Shown: positions 34,261-44,387, numbered from the stretch's first letter. The stretch: DNA of 62,168 nt from Clostridia bacterium (GCA_024689865.1 JAILDA010000098.1:1-62168), one strand, 5' to 3'. The notes: generated by a model not told the origin, from the letters alone. Program-made: numbers and translations.

Positions 34261-35179
34261 TCCTGTTTACATAGGAATAGATACCAGCAACTACACTACT
34301 TCCGCCGCTGCAGCGGATAAAGACGGAAACGTTATTGCTAGCGTAAGGAAACTGCTGGATGTTAAACAGGGAGAGAAAGGGCTCAGGCAATCTGATGCTC
34401 TTTTTCAGCATTGGAAAACACTTCCGGACCTTCTGGAGCCTCTGCTTAAAGAGTACCGCGGCAGGATAGCCGCTGTATGCGCAGCATCCAGACCAAGGCC
34501 CGCAGAGGGATCCTACATGCCGGTCTTTACTGCAGGCACGAACATCGGAAGGACTATAGCCGCTGCATTAGGGGCAGAATACATGGAAACGTCCCATCAG
34601 GAGGCGCATTTCTACGCTGCTTCCTACGGAACGGACATCGATCATACAAAGCCGGTCTTAATGGCACATCTTTCCGGAGGTACGCTGGAATTCATCCATA
34701 AGAACGGTACTGACTACAGCATCGTTTTCAAAACGGACGATATATCCTACGGGCAGCTTCTTGACAGACTCGGCACAGATCTGGGATATCCGTTCCCTGC
34801 AGGAAAATATATCGACGAAGCAGCCCTGAGGATGGCTTTAAAAGCCCCGAAATGCCCGTTTAAATGCGTTTTCATGACAGAGTCGGGACTTAACCTGTCC
34901 GGACTGGAAACTTCGCTCAGAATGGCTGAAAAGACTTTCGGAGTAGATGAGCTGTCCTACTTTGCGATGCTTAGGATCTCCGAAAGTTTCGTAAAAGCTG
35001 CTGAACTATTAAAAGAAAAATATAGCGTTTCTCAGGTGCTTGTAAGCGGAGGTGTTGCGTGCAGCGAGTTCCTTCGCGAGTATTGCAGACCTTACGGATA
35101 CATCTTCGGACAGAAACAATTCTGCGCGGATAACGCGGCAGGAGAAGCTCTCATAGCCTGGCACAACACATGCAGATGA
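34247..35179 (+). CDS. TsaD/Kae1-like protein (M22 peptidase family paralogue)
   Basis: This 310-residue ASKHA-fold protein resembles TsaD (formerly O-sialoglycoprotein endopeptidase). It has the N-terminal GIDTSNYTTSAA, the metal-site motif SHQEAH (HxExH type) near residue 117, and the C-terminal VLVSGGVACSEFLRE and ADNAAGEA blocks. True TsaD makes the t6A modification of tRNA and is usually near rimI/tsaB. This version is shorter, diverged and sits between nusB and xseA, a placement seen in Clostridia for a TsaD paralogue of unknown role. I do not assign t6A activity. Confidence 0.82.
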   Translation: MLINDPVYIGIDTSNYTTSAAAADKDGNVIASVRKLLDVKQGEKGLRQSDALFQHWKTLPDLLEPLLKEYRGRIAAVCAASRPRPAEGSYMPVFTAGTNIGRTIAAALGAEYMETSHQEAHFYAASYGTDIDHTKPVLMAHLSGGTLEFIHKNGTDYSIVFKTDDISYGQLLDRLGTDLGYPFPAGKYIDEAALRMALKAPKCPFKCVFMTESGLNLSGLETSLRMAEKTFGVDELSYFAMLRISESFVKAAELLKEKYSVSQVLVSGGVACSEFLREYCRPYGYIFGQKQFCADNAAGEALIAWHNTCR

Positions 35180-36315
35180 AGTCCATTACAGTATCACAAC
35201 TTAACAGATACATTGCCAGGGTGCTTTCTACTGATCCGATACTCATGGAGGTCGCTGTTAAGGGAGAGATATCCAGGATAACAAGGCACAGCAGCGGAAA
35301 CTGGTTCTTCGACCTTAAGGACAGCGGCAGCAAGATAAGTTGTTTCCTGCCTGCGTCGCGAGTCGGATCTCTTAGGTACGAAGTCTCCGAAGGCATGGAG
35401 TTTACGGTATTCGGAAACATAAGCGTTTTCGAGCGTTCCGGCTCCTACAGTCTTTTTGTAACGGACATACAGGCGGAAGGCGAGGGCGCTCTGGCTGCAG
35501 CTTTCGAAAAGCTGAAAAAGAAACTGGATGCCGAAGGGATCTTCGATCCTGCGCACAAAAAGAAACTGCCGGAACTCCCGCAGAAAATAGGCGTGGTTAC
35601 ATCTCCTACAGGCGCAGTTATAAAAGACATTGCGCAGACCCTGAGACGCCGAGCTCCGATGGTGGAGATATTGCTCTATCCTGCTCTTGTCCAGGGGCAG
35701 GGGAGCGCCGCTACCATATGCGAAGGCATAAAGTTTTTTAACGAAAAAAGGCCCGACACTGATATAATCATAATAGGGAGAGGAGGCGGTTCGCTGGAGG
35801 ACCTCTGGACCTTCAACGAAGAAAGCGTCGCACGCGCGGTATACGATTCCAGGATACCGGTAATATCCGCAGTAGGACACGAATCCGACTACGTGATATC
35901 CGATCTTGCCGCGGATGTGCGTGCTTCTACGCCTACGGCTGCCGCGGAGATATGCGCTCCTCACATAGATAATCTTAAAGACAGAGTAAGAAACTGCAGT
36001 CCTGCTGCGGTCTTTGCGCTTCTGAACAACCGCGTGGAGCTGCAGAGATCTGTTCTGTTAAGAATTAAAGACGGTCTGGACAGCGCCGCAGTTTCTAAGA
36101 TCAATTCCCTCTCTTCCAGGCTCAGCCTTGCCGGTGCCGAGCTTAAGGCAAGCGATCCTATGGCCGTTCTGGGAAGCGGCTATGCCGCCGTAAAAGATGC
36201 CGACGGAAAATGGAGATCAAAAGCCGAAGGGCTTTCCTCCGGAGACCGTATTAAGCTTATATTCAGAGACGGAAGCGCAGACTGCTTAGTTAACGAGGTG
36301 ACACTGAATGAGTAA
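35170..36315 (+). CDS. xseA: Exodeoxyribonuclease VII large subunit
   Basis: XseA is the catalytic subunit of exonuclease VII, which degrades single-stranded DNA from both ends. The 381-residue protein has an N-terminal OB fold (VKGEISRITRHSSGNWFFDLKD), the family core GVVTSPTGAVIKDI, IIIGRGGGSLEDLWTFN and SAVGHESDYVISD, and a coiled-coil C-terminus. Starts at 35170 or 35176 are both possible; the latter gives an ATGA overlap with the upstream stop. It overlaps xseB by 8 bp. It is slightly shorter than the 400-450 aa common in the family. Confidence 0.96.
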   Translation: MQMKSITVSQLNRYIARVLSTDPILMEVAVKGEISRITRHSSGNWFFDLKDSGSKISCFLPASRVGSLRYEVSEGMEFTVFGNISVFERSGSYSLFVTDIQAEGEGALAAAFEKLKKKLDAEGIFDPAHKKKLPELPQKIGVVTSPTGAVIKDIAQTLRRRAPMVEILLYPALVQGQGSAATICEGIKFFNEKRPDTDIIIIGRGGGSLEDLWTFNEESVARAVYDSRIPVISAVGHESDYVISDLAADVRASTPTAAAEICAPHIDNLKDRVRNCSPAAVFALLNNRVELQRSVLLRIKDGLDSAAVSKINSLSSRLSLAGAELKASDPMAVLGSGYAAVKDADGKWRSKAEGLSSGDRIKLIFRDGSADCLVNEVTLNE

Positions 36316-36526
36316 GATATCCGTATTCGAAGAGACTCTTCAAAAACTGGAGGACTGCGTTAAAAGGATCAAAAGTCCGGACTGCACTCTGGAAGAAAGC
36401 ATGGAACTTTACGAAAAGAGCGTAAAGTATTACGAGCAGTGTACAAAAATACTTGATGATGCAAAGCAGAAGCTTGAGATATACAGACCCGAGACAGACA
36501 CAACGGAGGAATTCGATGTTATCTGA
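36308..36526 (+). CDS. xseB: Exodeoxyribonuclease VII small subunit
   Basis: XseB is the small helical subunit of exonuclease VII. The 72-residue product has the family pattern FEETLQKLEDCVKRIKS...TLEESMELYEKSVKYYEQC. GAGGTG precedes the ATG. It overlaps xseA by 8 bp and ispA by 11 bp. xseA-xseB-ispA-dxs-tlyA is a standard Bacillota order. Confidence 0.95.
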   Translation: MSKISVFEETLQKLEDCVKRIKSPDCTLEESMELYEKSVKYYEQCTKILDDAKQKLEIYRPETDTTEEFDVI

Positions 36527-37394
36527 GCACGACCGCGCAATATTCAATAAATACCGCAAGATAGTGGACGATCACATCCTGGATTTCATTCCGGAGATAG
36601 ATCCGCTAAGCAAGGATCTTTACGATTCTATGAAATACGCGCTTCTTTCCGGCGGAAAGCGCATTAGACCCGTACTTGTACTTGCGGCATGCGAGATGTT
36701 CAACACGCCTCTTGCTTTCGTAATACCGTACGCGTGTGCGGTAGAATACGTCCACACATATTCTTTGATACACGACGATCTGCCGTGCATGGACGATGAT
36801 GACATGCGAAGAGGAAAACCCACGGTGCACAAACAGTTCGGCGAAGCAAACGCTGTACTGGCCGGAGACGGTCTTCTGTCATGCGCTTTCGAGACCATGA
36901 ACAAGGACATGCTGATGTATCTGGACGATCCCGAACTACTTAAACGAAAAGTACGTGCCGCGTATTCGCTTTCCAAGGGCTGCGGCTGCCGCGGAATGGT
37001 CGCCGGACAGGTAACGGACATCGCAACTGCGGACGAGCAGTCTTCCACGGATCTTATAAACTACGTAAACTACAAAAAGACTGCCTGTCTTATCCGTGCC
37101 AGCGTAATGATGGGCGGCTTCCTAGGAGGAATGAATTCCGATACCTGGGAAGATCTGTCCATATACGGCGAGAACATAGGCATGGCTTTCCAGCTTGCGG
37201 ATGACCTGGCGGACAGCAGCAGCGGACAGGATGCTGACGAGGCCACTTATGTCCAGCTGTTCGGACGGGAAAAAGCTGTTGAGTTGGCAGAACAGTACAT
37301 TCAGACCGCGCGTAATGCCATCGAAAAGTATTACGATCACGGTTCCATCTACAGATATCTGGCAGATCTCTTAGAGACCAGAATACATGAATAA
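36516..37394 (+). CDS. ispA: Farnesyl/geranyl diphosphate synthase (polyprenyl synthetase)
   Basis: This all-alpha prenyltransferase condenses isopentenyl diphosphate with DMAPP and GPP to farnesyl diphosphate for undecaprenyl and other isoprenoids. The 292-residue protein has the first aspartate-rich motif DDLPCMDDDD (about residues 84-93), GGKRIRP near 43, and the second motif DDLAD near 229. The ATG at 36516 is preferred because GGAGGA lies just upstream; a longer in-frame start would lie deep inside xseB. It overlaps dxs by 8 bp. Confidence 0.95.
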   Translation: MLSEHDRAIFNKYRKIVDDHILDFIPEIDPLSKDLYDSMKYALLSGGKRIRPVLVLAACEMFNTPLAFVIPYACAVEYVHTYSLIHDDLPCMDDDDMRRGKPTVHKQFGEANAVLAGDGLLSCAFETMNKDMLMYLDDPELLKRKVRAAYSLSKGCGCRGMVAGQVTDIATADEQSSTDLINYVNYKKTACLIRASVMMGGFLGGMNSDTWEDLSIYGENIGMAFQLADDLADSSSGQDADEATYVQLFGREKAVELAEQYIQTARNAIEKYYDHGSIYRYLADLLETRIHE

Positions 37395-39234
37395 GAACGA
37401 AGATCTTACAAAACAGATAAAGCTAATGTCTCCGGAAGAGATGAAGAGTCTCGCTTCGGAGATAAAGAAGGATATGATAGAGACAGTATCCAATACGGGA
37501 GGCCATCTGGCATCTTCGCTTGGTGCAGTCGAGCTTACAATAGCGATCTACCATGTTTTTGATTCGCCCAAGGACAAGATCGTCTGGGACGTAGGACACC
37601 AGTGCTATGCGTCCAAGATGCTTACAGGCCGCTGGGATAAGATGGACACATTAAGGCAGTACGGAGGCATATCCGGATTCCCTAAAAGGCACGAGAGCGT
37701 CCACGACGCTGATGATCCCGGCCACAGCGGCACATCCATATCCATCGCTTACGGTTATGCTAAGGCAAGGGATCTTTCCGGAGACGATTATTCCTGCGTT
37801 GCAGTAATCGGTGACGGTTCGCTTACTGCCGGCGTTTCCATGGAAGCTCTTGACGCAGCCGGCGACTGCAGGACGCCTTTCATCGTTATCCTTAATGACA
37901 ACAGGATGTCCATCTCCAAAAGCACCGGCAGTTTCTCAAAACATCTGCAAAAGCTAAGGACGTCTAATCTATATAAAAATTTCAAGACTAATCTTAAAAG
38001 AGTCTACAGTCCCAAAGGCGTACACAGGCTCAGCGTTATAAGGGATAAACTAAAGTATTCGCTGCTCCCCAAGAGCATATTCGAAGAGCTTGGATTTAAG
38101 TATTACGGTCCTGTTGACGGTCACGACATAGAGAGTCTTACAAACGTCCTCAGATTTGTAAAAAGTCTGGATCAACCGGTCTTAGTGCATGTGATAACTC
38201 AAAAAGGCAACGGCTTTGCTCCGGCAATGGAAGATCCCACAAAGTTCCACGGCGTTGGTAAATACGATCCTGTAAGCGGAGATACTCCGAGCGCAGACGA
38301 AAAGAGCTGGTCCGATACTTTCGGCGAGATCCTTGTAGAACTTGCTTCCAAAGACCCTGACATATGTGCTATAACCGCAGCAATGGGAGAATCTACGGGT
38401 CTTGCGGAATTCGCAAAGGCATATCCGGACAGATTCTTCGATGTAGGGATCGCAGAGCAGCATGCAGCCGCATTTGCCGAAGGTCTTGCACTTAATGGCA
38501 AAAAGCCTGTAGTTGCAATATATTCCACATTCCTTCAGAGAGCTTACGACCAGATTCTTTCGGAGATCTGTCTTCAGGATCTTCCGGTTATTTTTGCGGT
38601 AGACAGGGCAGGAGTTACCGGCCGCGACGGAGAGACTCATCAGGGCATATACGACATAGCATATCTTTATTCCATGCCCGGCATGACGATCATGAATCCT
38701 CGTGACAGGGGAACGATGGAGAACATGTTCCGTCTGGCACTTGAACTTAAAACGCCTGTCGCTGTCAGATATCCAAAGAACTGTCCCGGTACTTATCCCG
38801 TACCTGCAGGAAACGGTTCTCCGCAGATCATCAGGGAAGGCAGCGACGTGCTGATCATTTCCGATGCCAATATGCTTTCCGAATGCATTAAGTGCGCCGG
38901 AGAACTTGAGACGAAAGTAATAGAAGGCTGGAAACCCCTCAGTTACGCTGTCTGCGACATAGGCATACTTAAGCCTTTGGACTTGGAATTCATAGACAGA
39001 GCGCTTACACTATACAAATACGTCGTTACAGTAGAAGACGGAACAGCCGACGGAGGATTCGGCCAGCGCGTATCTGCATACGCGGCGCAGACCGGAAAAG
39101 GAAAAGTACTTAACATTGGATGGCCGGACGCTTTCATAGAGCACGGCAGCATCTCCGAACTGAGGGCCGCATATAAGATGGACAGCCGCGGCATAGCGGA
39201 GAGAATAATTTCTTTCATAGGAGGACGCTCTTGA
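37387..39234 (+). CDS. dxs: 1-deoxy-D-xylulose-5-phosphate synthase
   Basis: Dxs condenses pyruvate and glyceraldehyde-3-phosphate using thiamine diphosphate, the first step of the MEP isoprenoid pathway. The 615-residue protein has HLASSLGAVELTIA, the ThDP-binding GDGSLTAG...N region (GDGSLTAGVSMEALDAA then NDNRMSIS), the transketolase-type second domain (FFDVGIAEQHAAAFAEGLA), and a C-terminal domain. It links to ispA upstream; other MEP genes are not in the window. TlyA follows with a TTGA overlap. Confidence 0.97.
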   Translation: MNKNEDLTKQIKLMSPEEMKSLASEIKKDMIETVSNTGGHLASSLGAVELTIAIYHVFDSPKDKIVWDVGHQCYASKMLTGRWDKMDTLRQYGGISGFPKRHESVHDADDPGHSGTSISIAYGYAKARDLSGDDYSCVAVIGDGSLTAGVSMEALDAAGDCRTPFIVILNDNRMSISKSTGSFSKHLQKLRTSNLYKNFKTNLKRVYSPKGVHRLSVIRDKLKYSLLPKSIFEELGFKYYGPVDGHDIESLTNVLRFVKSLDQPVLVHVITQKGNGFAPAMEDPTKFHGVGKYDPVSGDTPSADEKSWSDTFGEILVELASKDPDICAITAAMGESTGLAEFAKAYPDRFFDVGIAEQHAAAFAEGLALNGKKPVVAIYSTFLQRAYDQILSEICLQDLPVIFAVDRAGVTGRDGETHQGIYDIAYLYSMPGMTIMNPRDRGTMENMFRLALELKTPVAVRYPKNCPGTYPVPAGNGSPQIIREGSDVLIISDANMLSECIKCAGELETKVIEGWKPLSYAVCDIGILKPLDLEFIDRALTLYKYVVTVEDGTADGGFGQRVSAYAAQTGKGKVLNIGWPDAFIEHGSISELRAAYKMDSRGIAERIISFIGGRS

Positions 39235-40025
39235 AGACCAGACTGGATGTCCTTCTCTTAGAGAAAGGTTTGTTCGATTCCCGCGAGAAAGCCCGGGCAG
39301 CAATAATGGAAGGTCTTGTATACGTCAACGGCGCGATCTCCGACAAGCCCGGTACTTCCGTCAAAGACGATGCTCAGATAGAGATCCGAGGGGAACTCTG
39401 TCCGTATGTAAGCAGGGGAGGCTGGAAGCTTCAGAAGGCGCTGGACGTTTTCGTCATTGATCCCAAAGGAATGGTTTGCCTGGACATTGGTTCTTCCACC
39501 GGCGGATTTACTGACTGTCTCCTCCAGCGAGGAGCGGCAAAAGTTTACGCACTTGACGTAGGCACCAATCAGCTTGCATATAAGCTCCGTGTCGATGAGC
39601 GCGTAGTCTGCATGGAGAAGACCAATTTCCGAACTCTGGATATTGCATCTTTTCCTGAAAAAGTTGACTTTGCGTGCACAGACGTGTCTTTCATATCCCT
39701 GATGCATATTTTTCCAAACGCAGCCACTCTTTTAAATGATGGCTGCGGTATGGTAGCTTTAATAAAACCGCAGTTCGAGGCCGGCAGGGAACAGGTAGGA
39801 AAGAAGGGTATCGTACGCGATCCGTCCGTTCACGAAGAAGTTATAAGGAAAGTAATAGGCTATGCTTCGGAGAACGGCTTCAGTGTTCAGGGATTGGACC
39901 ATTCTCCGATAACCGGAACTACCGGAAACATAGAATTCTTAATATGTCTTAAACTCGGCGGAACGTCTGCCGACGTAGATATCAAGGCCGTGGTGGAAAA
40001 AGCCCACGGCATGTTGGAGGCATAA
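39231..40025 (+). CDS. tlyA: TlyA-family rRNA methyltransferase (S4/FtsJ)
   Basis: TlyA-type enzymes 2'-O-methylate cytidines in 16S/23S rRNA; some members are also called haemolysin A. The 264-residue protein has an N-terminal S4 RNA-binding domain (LDVLLLEKGLFDSREKARA) and an FtsJ-like methyltransferase domain with SAM motif CLDIGSSTGGFTDCLLQRGA near residue 84. The start is TTG at 39231 (TTGA overlap with dxs) behind AGGAGG. In most Clostridia nadK, argR and recN follow; here mutS does, one base later. Confidence 0.93.
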   Translation: MKTRLDVLLLEKGLFDSREKARAAIMEGLVYVNGAISDKPGTSVKDDAQIEIRGELCPYVSRGGWKLQKALDVFVIDPKGMVCLDIGSSTGGFTDCLLQRGAAKVYALDVGTNQLAYKLRVDERVVCMEKTNFRTLDIASFPEKVDFACTDVSFISLMHIFPNAATLLNDGCGMVALIKPQFEAGREQVGKKGIVRDPSVHEEVIRKVIGYASENGFSVQGLDHSPITGTTGNIEFLICLKLGGTSADVDIKAVVEKAHGMLEA

Positions 40026-40026
40026 G

Positions 40027-42552
40027 ATGGGTCTCAGCCCGATGATGCAGCAATATCTGGCTACCAAGGAGCAGTACAAGGACTGCATCCTGTTTTACCG
40101 TCTCGGAGATTTCTACGAGATGTTCTTCGATGATGCTGTAAAGACCTCAAAAGCCCTTGATCTTGTACTTACAGGACGCGCAAGCGGAGATAATGAGCGC
40201 GCGCCAATGTGCGGCGTTCCTTATCATGCCGCGGAAAATTACATTGCCAGACTCATTGAAAAAGGTTTTAAGGTAGCCGTTGCTGAGCAGATGGTGGACC
40301 CGGCCGAGTGCAAAGGCATAGTCCCCAGAGAAGTCATAAGAGTCGTTACTCCCGGTACGCTAACAAGCTCTTCCATGCTCCAGGAAAAGGAGAACAACTA
40401 TCTTCTTTCCGTTTATTTCGATAATGGCACCGACGTATCCTGGTGCGATCTTTCCACAGGAGAGTTCAAAGCATCGTTTCTGGGCGGAGACAACGCCGAC
40501 GAACAGCTTTCCGAGCTTATTGCAAGGATACAGCCTAAGGAGATCATAACCAATTATTCGGAAGAACGTGCTCCGGCGCTTTGGGAACAGTGCAAGGCCG
40601 GAAGCGACATCTACATATCCCAGATCAGCCAGCGTTTAAGTTACGATAAAAGCGCTCCAGGTATGCTTCTTGCTTACCTTAAGGATACGCAGAAACAGGA
40701 CGTTACGCACCTCGAGCCTCTTAAGATCGTAGACGATTCCAAATGCATGCGTCTGGACAAGGCCAGCATAAAGAATCTGGAACTTACGGAAACGCTCTTC
40801 GACAAAAACGTTAACGGTTCGCTCCTGGGCGTTCTTGACAGCTGCAAGACTGCTATGGGCTCCAGAAAGCTAAGGCAGTGGATAAGGGAGCCTCTGACTG
40901 ACAAAACTGCGATAGACGCAAGGCTTGATGCGGTAGATCATCTCTGCGAAGACATACTTGCCAGAAACGACCTGAGGACTATGTTTTCCGGCGTATACGA
41001 TCTGGAAAGACTTATGGCAAGGATCTCCTTGGGAACGGCAAATGCAAGGGACCTTATTGCTCTTAAAGCAAGTCTTGCATACCTTCCGGACATCAAGGCG
41101 ATCCTTGAAAGGTCGGAATCAAAACTCCTTAAAGAGATCGGGGCAAAAATAGATACTCTTTCTGATATCTGCGCAAAAATAGAAAGCGCTATAGTCGACG
41201 ATCCTCCGTTTACGCTTCGTGAAGGCGGGATCATTAAACGCGGCTTTTCCAAGACGCTTGACGACATATACGACGCTTCTCACAACAGCCGCAAATGGAT
41301 AGCCGGTCTGGAAGCAACGGAACGCGAACGCACAGGCATCAAGACACTTAAAGTCGGTTACAACAAGGTCTTCGGATATTACATAGAAGTAAGCAAGTCT
41401 CTTACCGATCTGGTACCGGAAGACTATATAAGAAAGCAGACTCTTGTGGGCGGGGAACGCTACATCACTCCCGAACTTAAGGAGATGGAAAGCATCGTGA
41501 TGAGCGCCCAGACCAAGATAAACGAACTGGAATACAGTCTGTTTGCTTCGCTCAGAGAAGAAGTAAAGGCCCTTGCTTCTGTGATCCAGGAAGACGCTTA
41601 CGCTCTTGCGTGCGCGGACGTTCTCTGCAGCTTCGCGGAAGTTTCAGTAAAGAACGCGTATGTACGTCCGGTCATTACTCTCGGGGACAAGATCGTCATA
41701 AAGAAGGGCAGGCATCCGGTCATAGAGAACACGATCGCGGACGGACGCTTTGTTTCCAACGATGTGTACATAGATAGAGAAGATGCTTCCATGCTGCTGA
41801 TAACCGGTCCAAACATGTCCGGTAAATCCACGTACATGAGGCAGCTTGCGCTTATAGTGCTTATGGCACAGGCCGGTTGTTTCGTTCCGGCGGATGAAGC
41901 CGAGATCGGACTCTGCGACAGGATATATACCAGGATAGGCGCTTCCGATAATCTGTCCATGGGGCAGTCCACTTTCTTCGTGGAGATGTCGGAGCTCGCA
42001 TACATCCTTAATACAGCTACGCCCAGAAGCCTGATTATCCTGGACGAGATAGGCCGCGGAACAAGCACTTACGACGGTCTGTCGATTGCCTGGGCAGTAG
42101 TCGAGCACCTTACGGATCCCAAACTGCGCGCAAGGACACTTTTCGCAACGCATTACCACGAGCTTACAGCACTTGAAGGAAGCGTTAAAGGTGTAAAGAA
42201 TCTAAATGTCGACGTGGCTGAAAAGGACGGAAACATCATATTCCTTCACAAGATAGTAGAAGGAAGCGCAAGCAGGAGCTACGGAATACATGTCGCAAGG
42301 CTTGCCGGCGTGCCCAGGAATGTTCTGGAAGCCGCCGAGCAGAAGCTTGCAGCGCTGGAAGAAGAATACGAAGACATTAAGATCTCTCCGTCGCCTGCGC
42401 GGAAGGAAGAACCTGAGCAGCAGCTTTCGCTTTTCAACGCTAACGATTCTGTTATAGTTCAAAAGCTTAAGAGCATCGACATAATGAACATCACGCCTTC
42501 CGGCGCGATCAAGGTCCTGGAAGAGCTTATAGAGGAGGCCGGCAGATCATGA
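40027..42552 (+). CDS. mutS: DNA mismatch repair protein MutS
   Basis: MutS recognises mismatches and small loops and recruits MutL. The 841-residue protein has the mismatch-recognition motif DFYEMFFDDA (Phe-x-Glu) near residues 29-38, connector and lever domains, and a C-terminal ABC-type ATPase with Walker A TGPNMSGKSTYMRQ near residue 593 and Walker B LIILDEIGRGTSTYDG near 678. The C-terminus includes a QLSLF-type peptide (EQQLSLF), which in Bacillota contacts the beta sliding clamp. It overlaps mutL by ATGA. Confidence 0.98.
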   Translation: MGLSPMMQQYLATKEQYKDCILFYRLGDFYEMFFDDAVKTSKALDLVLTGRASGDNERAPMCGVPYHAAENYIARLIEKGFKVAVAEQMVDPAECKGIVPREVIRVVTPGTLTSSSMLQEKENNYLLSVYFDNGTDVSWCDLSTGEFKASFLGGDNADEQLSELIARIQPKEIITNYSEERAPALWEQCKAGSDIYISQISQRLSYDKSAPGMLLAYLKDTQKQDVTHLEPLKIVDDSKCMRLDKASIKNLELTETLFDKNVNGSLLGVLDSCKTAMGSRKLRQWIREPLTDKTAIDARLDAVDHLCEDILARNDLRTMFSGVYDLERLMARISLGTANARDLIALKASLAYLPDIKAILERSESKLLKEIGAKIDTLSDICAKIESAIVDDPPFTLREGGIIKRGFSKTLDDIYDASHNSRKWIAGLEATERERTGIKTLKVGYNKVFGYYIEVSKSLTDLVPEDYIRKQTLVGGERYITPELKEMESIVMSAQTKINELEYSLFASLREEVKALASVIQEDAYALACADVLCSFAEVSVKNAYVRPVITLGDKIVIKKGRHPVIENTIADGRFVSNDVYIDREDASMLLITGPNMSGKSTYMRQLALIVLMAQAGCFVPADEAEIGLCDRIYTRIGASDNLSMGQSTFFVEMSELAYILNTATPRSLIILDEIGRGTSTYDGLSIAWAVVEHLTDPKLRARTLFATHYHELTALEGSVKGVKNLNVDVAEKDGNIIFLHKIVEGSASRSYGIHVARLAGVPRNVLEAAEQKLAALEEEYEDIKISPSPARKEEPEQQLSLFNANDSVIVQKLKSIDIMNITPSGAIKVLEELIEEAGRS

Positions 42553-44387
42553 TCTATTCTAGGATAGTAGAGCTTCCGGAGGAAGTCGCCGGCAAGATAG
42601 CTGCCGGAGAAGTTATAGAAAGGCCTCTTTCCGTCGTAAAGGAGCTCCTTGAGAACTCTATCGATGCCGGAGCGACTTCAATAACCGTAGAGATCGGTAA
42701 AGGCGGCAAGGAGTACATACGCGTAACAGATAACGGATGCGGGATTTCCAAGGACCAGCTAAGCCTTGCGTTTACACGTCACGCTACAAGTAAACTGCGT
42801 ACGGCGGAGGATCTGGACTTCATAGATACCCTGGGATTCAGAGGCGAAGCTCTCGCTTCCATAGCTTCAGTATCCAGAACCGAACTGATCTCCAGACCAG
42901 CTGATCAGAAACTCGGCGCAAGGATATGTGTGGAAAGCTCCAATGTTACCGTTTTGGAAGACGCTGCATGCGAAGAGGGAACTACGATAATCGTAAAGGA
43001 TCTTTTCTACAGCATTCCTGCCAGACTTAAATTCCTTAAGCCGGATAATACAGAAAGCGCGCTTATAACCGACTACGTATCCAAGATGGCCATTGCCTGG
43101 CCGCAGGTCCGTATACGCCTTATTTCCAACGGGTCGACCCTTTTTACCACCCCGGGCAGAAACTCGCTGAAACAGGCTATTATGACCGTCTACAGCCCTA
43201 AAATGTGCGCGGGTCTGCTGGAGCTTGCCGCAGACGACGGTGATATGACGGTAAAGGGCTACATATCGTCTCCCACGTATTACGAAAAGAACCGCAGAAG
43301 ACAGGTATTCTTCGTGAACGGCAGACTAATAAAGAGCAGGCTTTTGGAGAACGCAGTTGCCGACGCTTACAGCGATAAGCTGTTCGAAGGCATGTATCCT
43401 GCGGTATTCATTTTCCTTACTGTAGATCCTTCCCAGCTGGACGTTAACATTCATCCACACAAGACAGAAGTCAGGTTCTATCAGGAAAAGGCGGTAAGCG
43501 ATTTCCTGATAAAGTCCATCAGAAGAACTCTTCTGGACCCCAGAGGGATGGAAGCAAGGACAGTTTTGCCTGAACGGACCGAACCTGCTGTCCCTGTTTT
43601 CGAGCGTCCGGAACAGAGGATCGTTTTTGCAGCTGCTGAAACAGCTCCCTTAAGCGATTATACAGTTCCTGCAGCCGATGAAGCAGAAAGGCCGGCATTC
43701 GTATCCGTTGCTCCGGATACTGCATACGACGATTTCTTTAAAGATCTCAGGATAGCTTCCGAAGAAAAGGAACAGATACAGGAAGAAATATTCCAATATA
43801 ATGCTTCCAACAGACTGATCTTCTCCGGTCTTACCATCATCGGTCAGTTCAGAGATACATACCTTATACTTAAGGATCCGGACGGCCTTTACATCATGGA
43901 CCAGCACGCGGCGCACGAAAGAGTCATGTACGAGAAACTTATAAGAAGCTTCAATTCGGATATCTCCGCGTCGCAGCAGCTGCTTGTTCCAGTTATTAAG
44001 GACATTGGTATGTCGGAGATGCAGCAGGCTGAAAGCGCAGTTGACGCTCTTTTGGAACTTGGTTTCGACATAAAGCCTTTCGGTCCGTCCGCGTTTGCGA
44101 TAAGCGCTGTGCCGGGTTTCATGGATATCGCGGAGGCAGAGGATTTCATAGACGAATTCTTTGCAGCGGCAGCTGAAGGCCGGAACGTTCAGGCCAGAAA
44201 AGACCAGATAATTACGCGCTCCTGCAAGTCCGCGGTAAAGGCTCACGACCATCTGTCAGACGAAGAGATCAAGGCGCTTCTACTTGATCTCGACCGCTGC
44301 GAGAATCCTTATTCCTGCCCGCACGGCAGACCTACTTTCGTAAAATTCACGGAATACGAACTGGAAAGAATGTTCAGGCGCAAATGA
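42549..44387 (+). CDS. mutL: DNA mismatch repair endonuclease MutL
   Basis: MutL couples mismatch recognition to strand incision. The 612-residue protein has the GHKL ATPase motifs (ENSIDAGAT, DNGCGI, TRHATSKL, TLGFRGEALASI) in the N-terminal half and, in the C-terminal domain, the endonuclease motif DQHAAHERVMYE near residue 450 plus CPHGRPT near the end. The nicking motif shows it belongs to the MutH-independent type. It is coupled to mutS and miaA by ATGA overlaps on both sides. Confidence 0.98.
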   Translation: MIYSRIVELPEEVAGKIAAGEVIERPLSVVKELLENSIDAGATSITVEIGKGGKEYIRVTDNGCGISKDQLSLAFTRHATSKLRTAEDLDFIDTLGFRGEALASIASVSRTELISRPADQKLGARICVESSNVTVLEDAACEEGTTIIVKDLFYSIPARLKFLKPDNTESALITDYVSKMAIAWPQVRIRLISNGSTLFTTPGRNSLKQAIMTVYSPKMCAGLLELAADDGDMTVKGYISSPTYYEKNRRRQVFFVNGRLIKSRLLENAVADAYSDKLFEGMYPAVFIFLTVDPSQLDVNIHPHKTEVRFYQEKAVSDFLIKSIRRTLLDPRGMEARTVLPERTEPAVPVFERPEQRIVFAAAETAPLSDYTVPAADEAERPAFVSVAPDTAYDDFFKDLRIASEEKEQIQEEIFQYNASNRLIFSGLTIIGQFRDTYLILKDPDGLYIMDQHAAHERVMYEKLIRSFNSDISASQQLLVPVIKDIGMSEMQQAESAVDALLELGFDIKPFGPSAFAISAVPGFMDIAEAEDFIDEFFAAAAEGRNVQARKDQIITRSCKSAVKAHDHLSDEEIKALLLDLDRCENPYSCPHGRPTFVKFTEYELERMFRRK

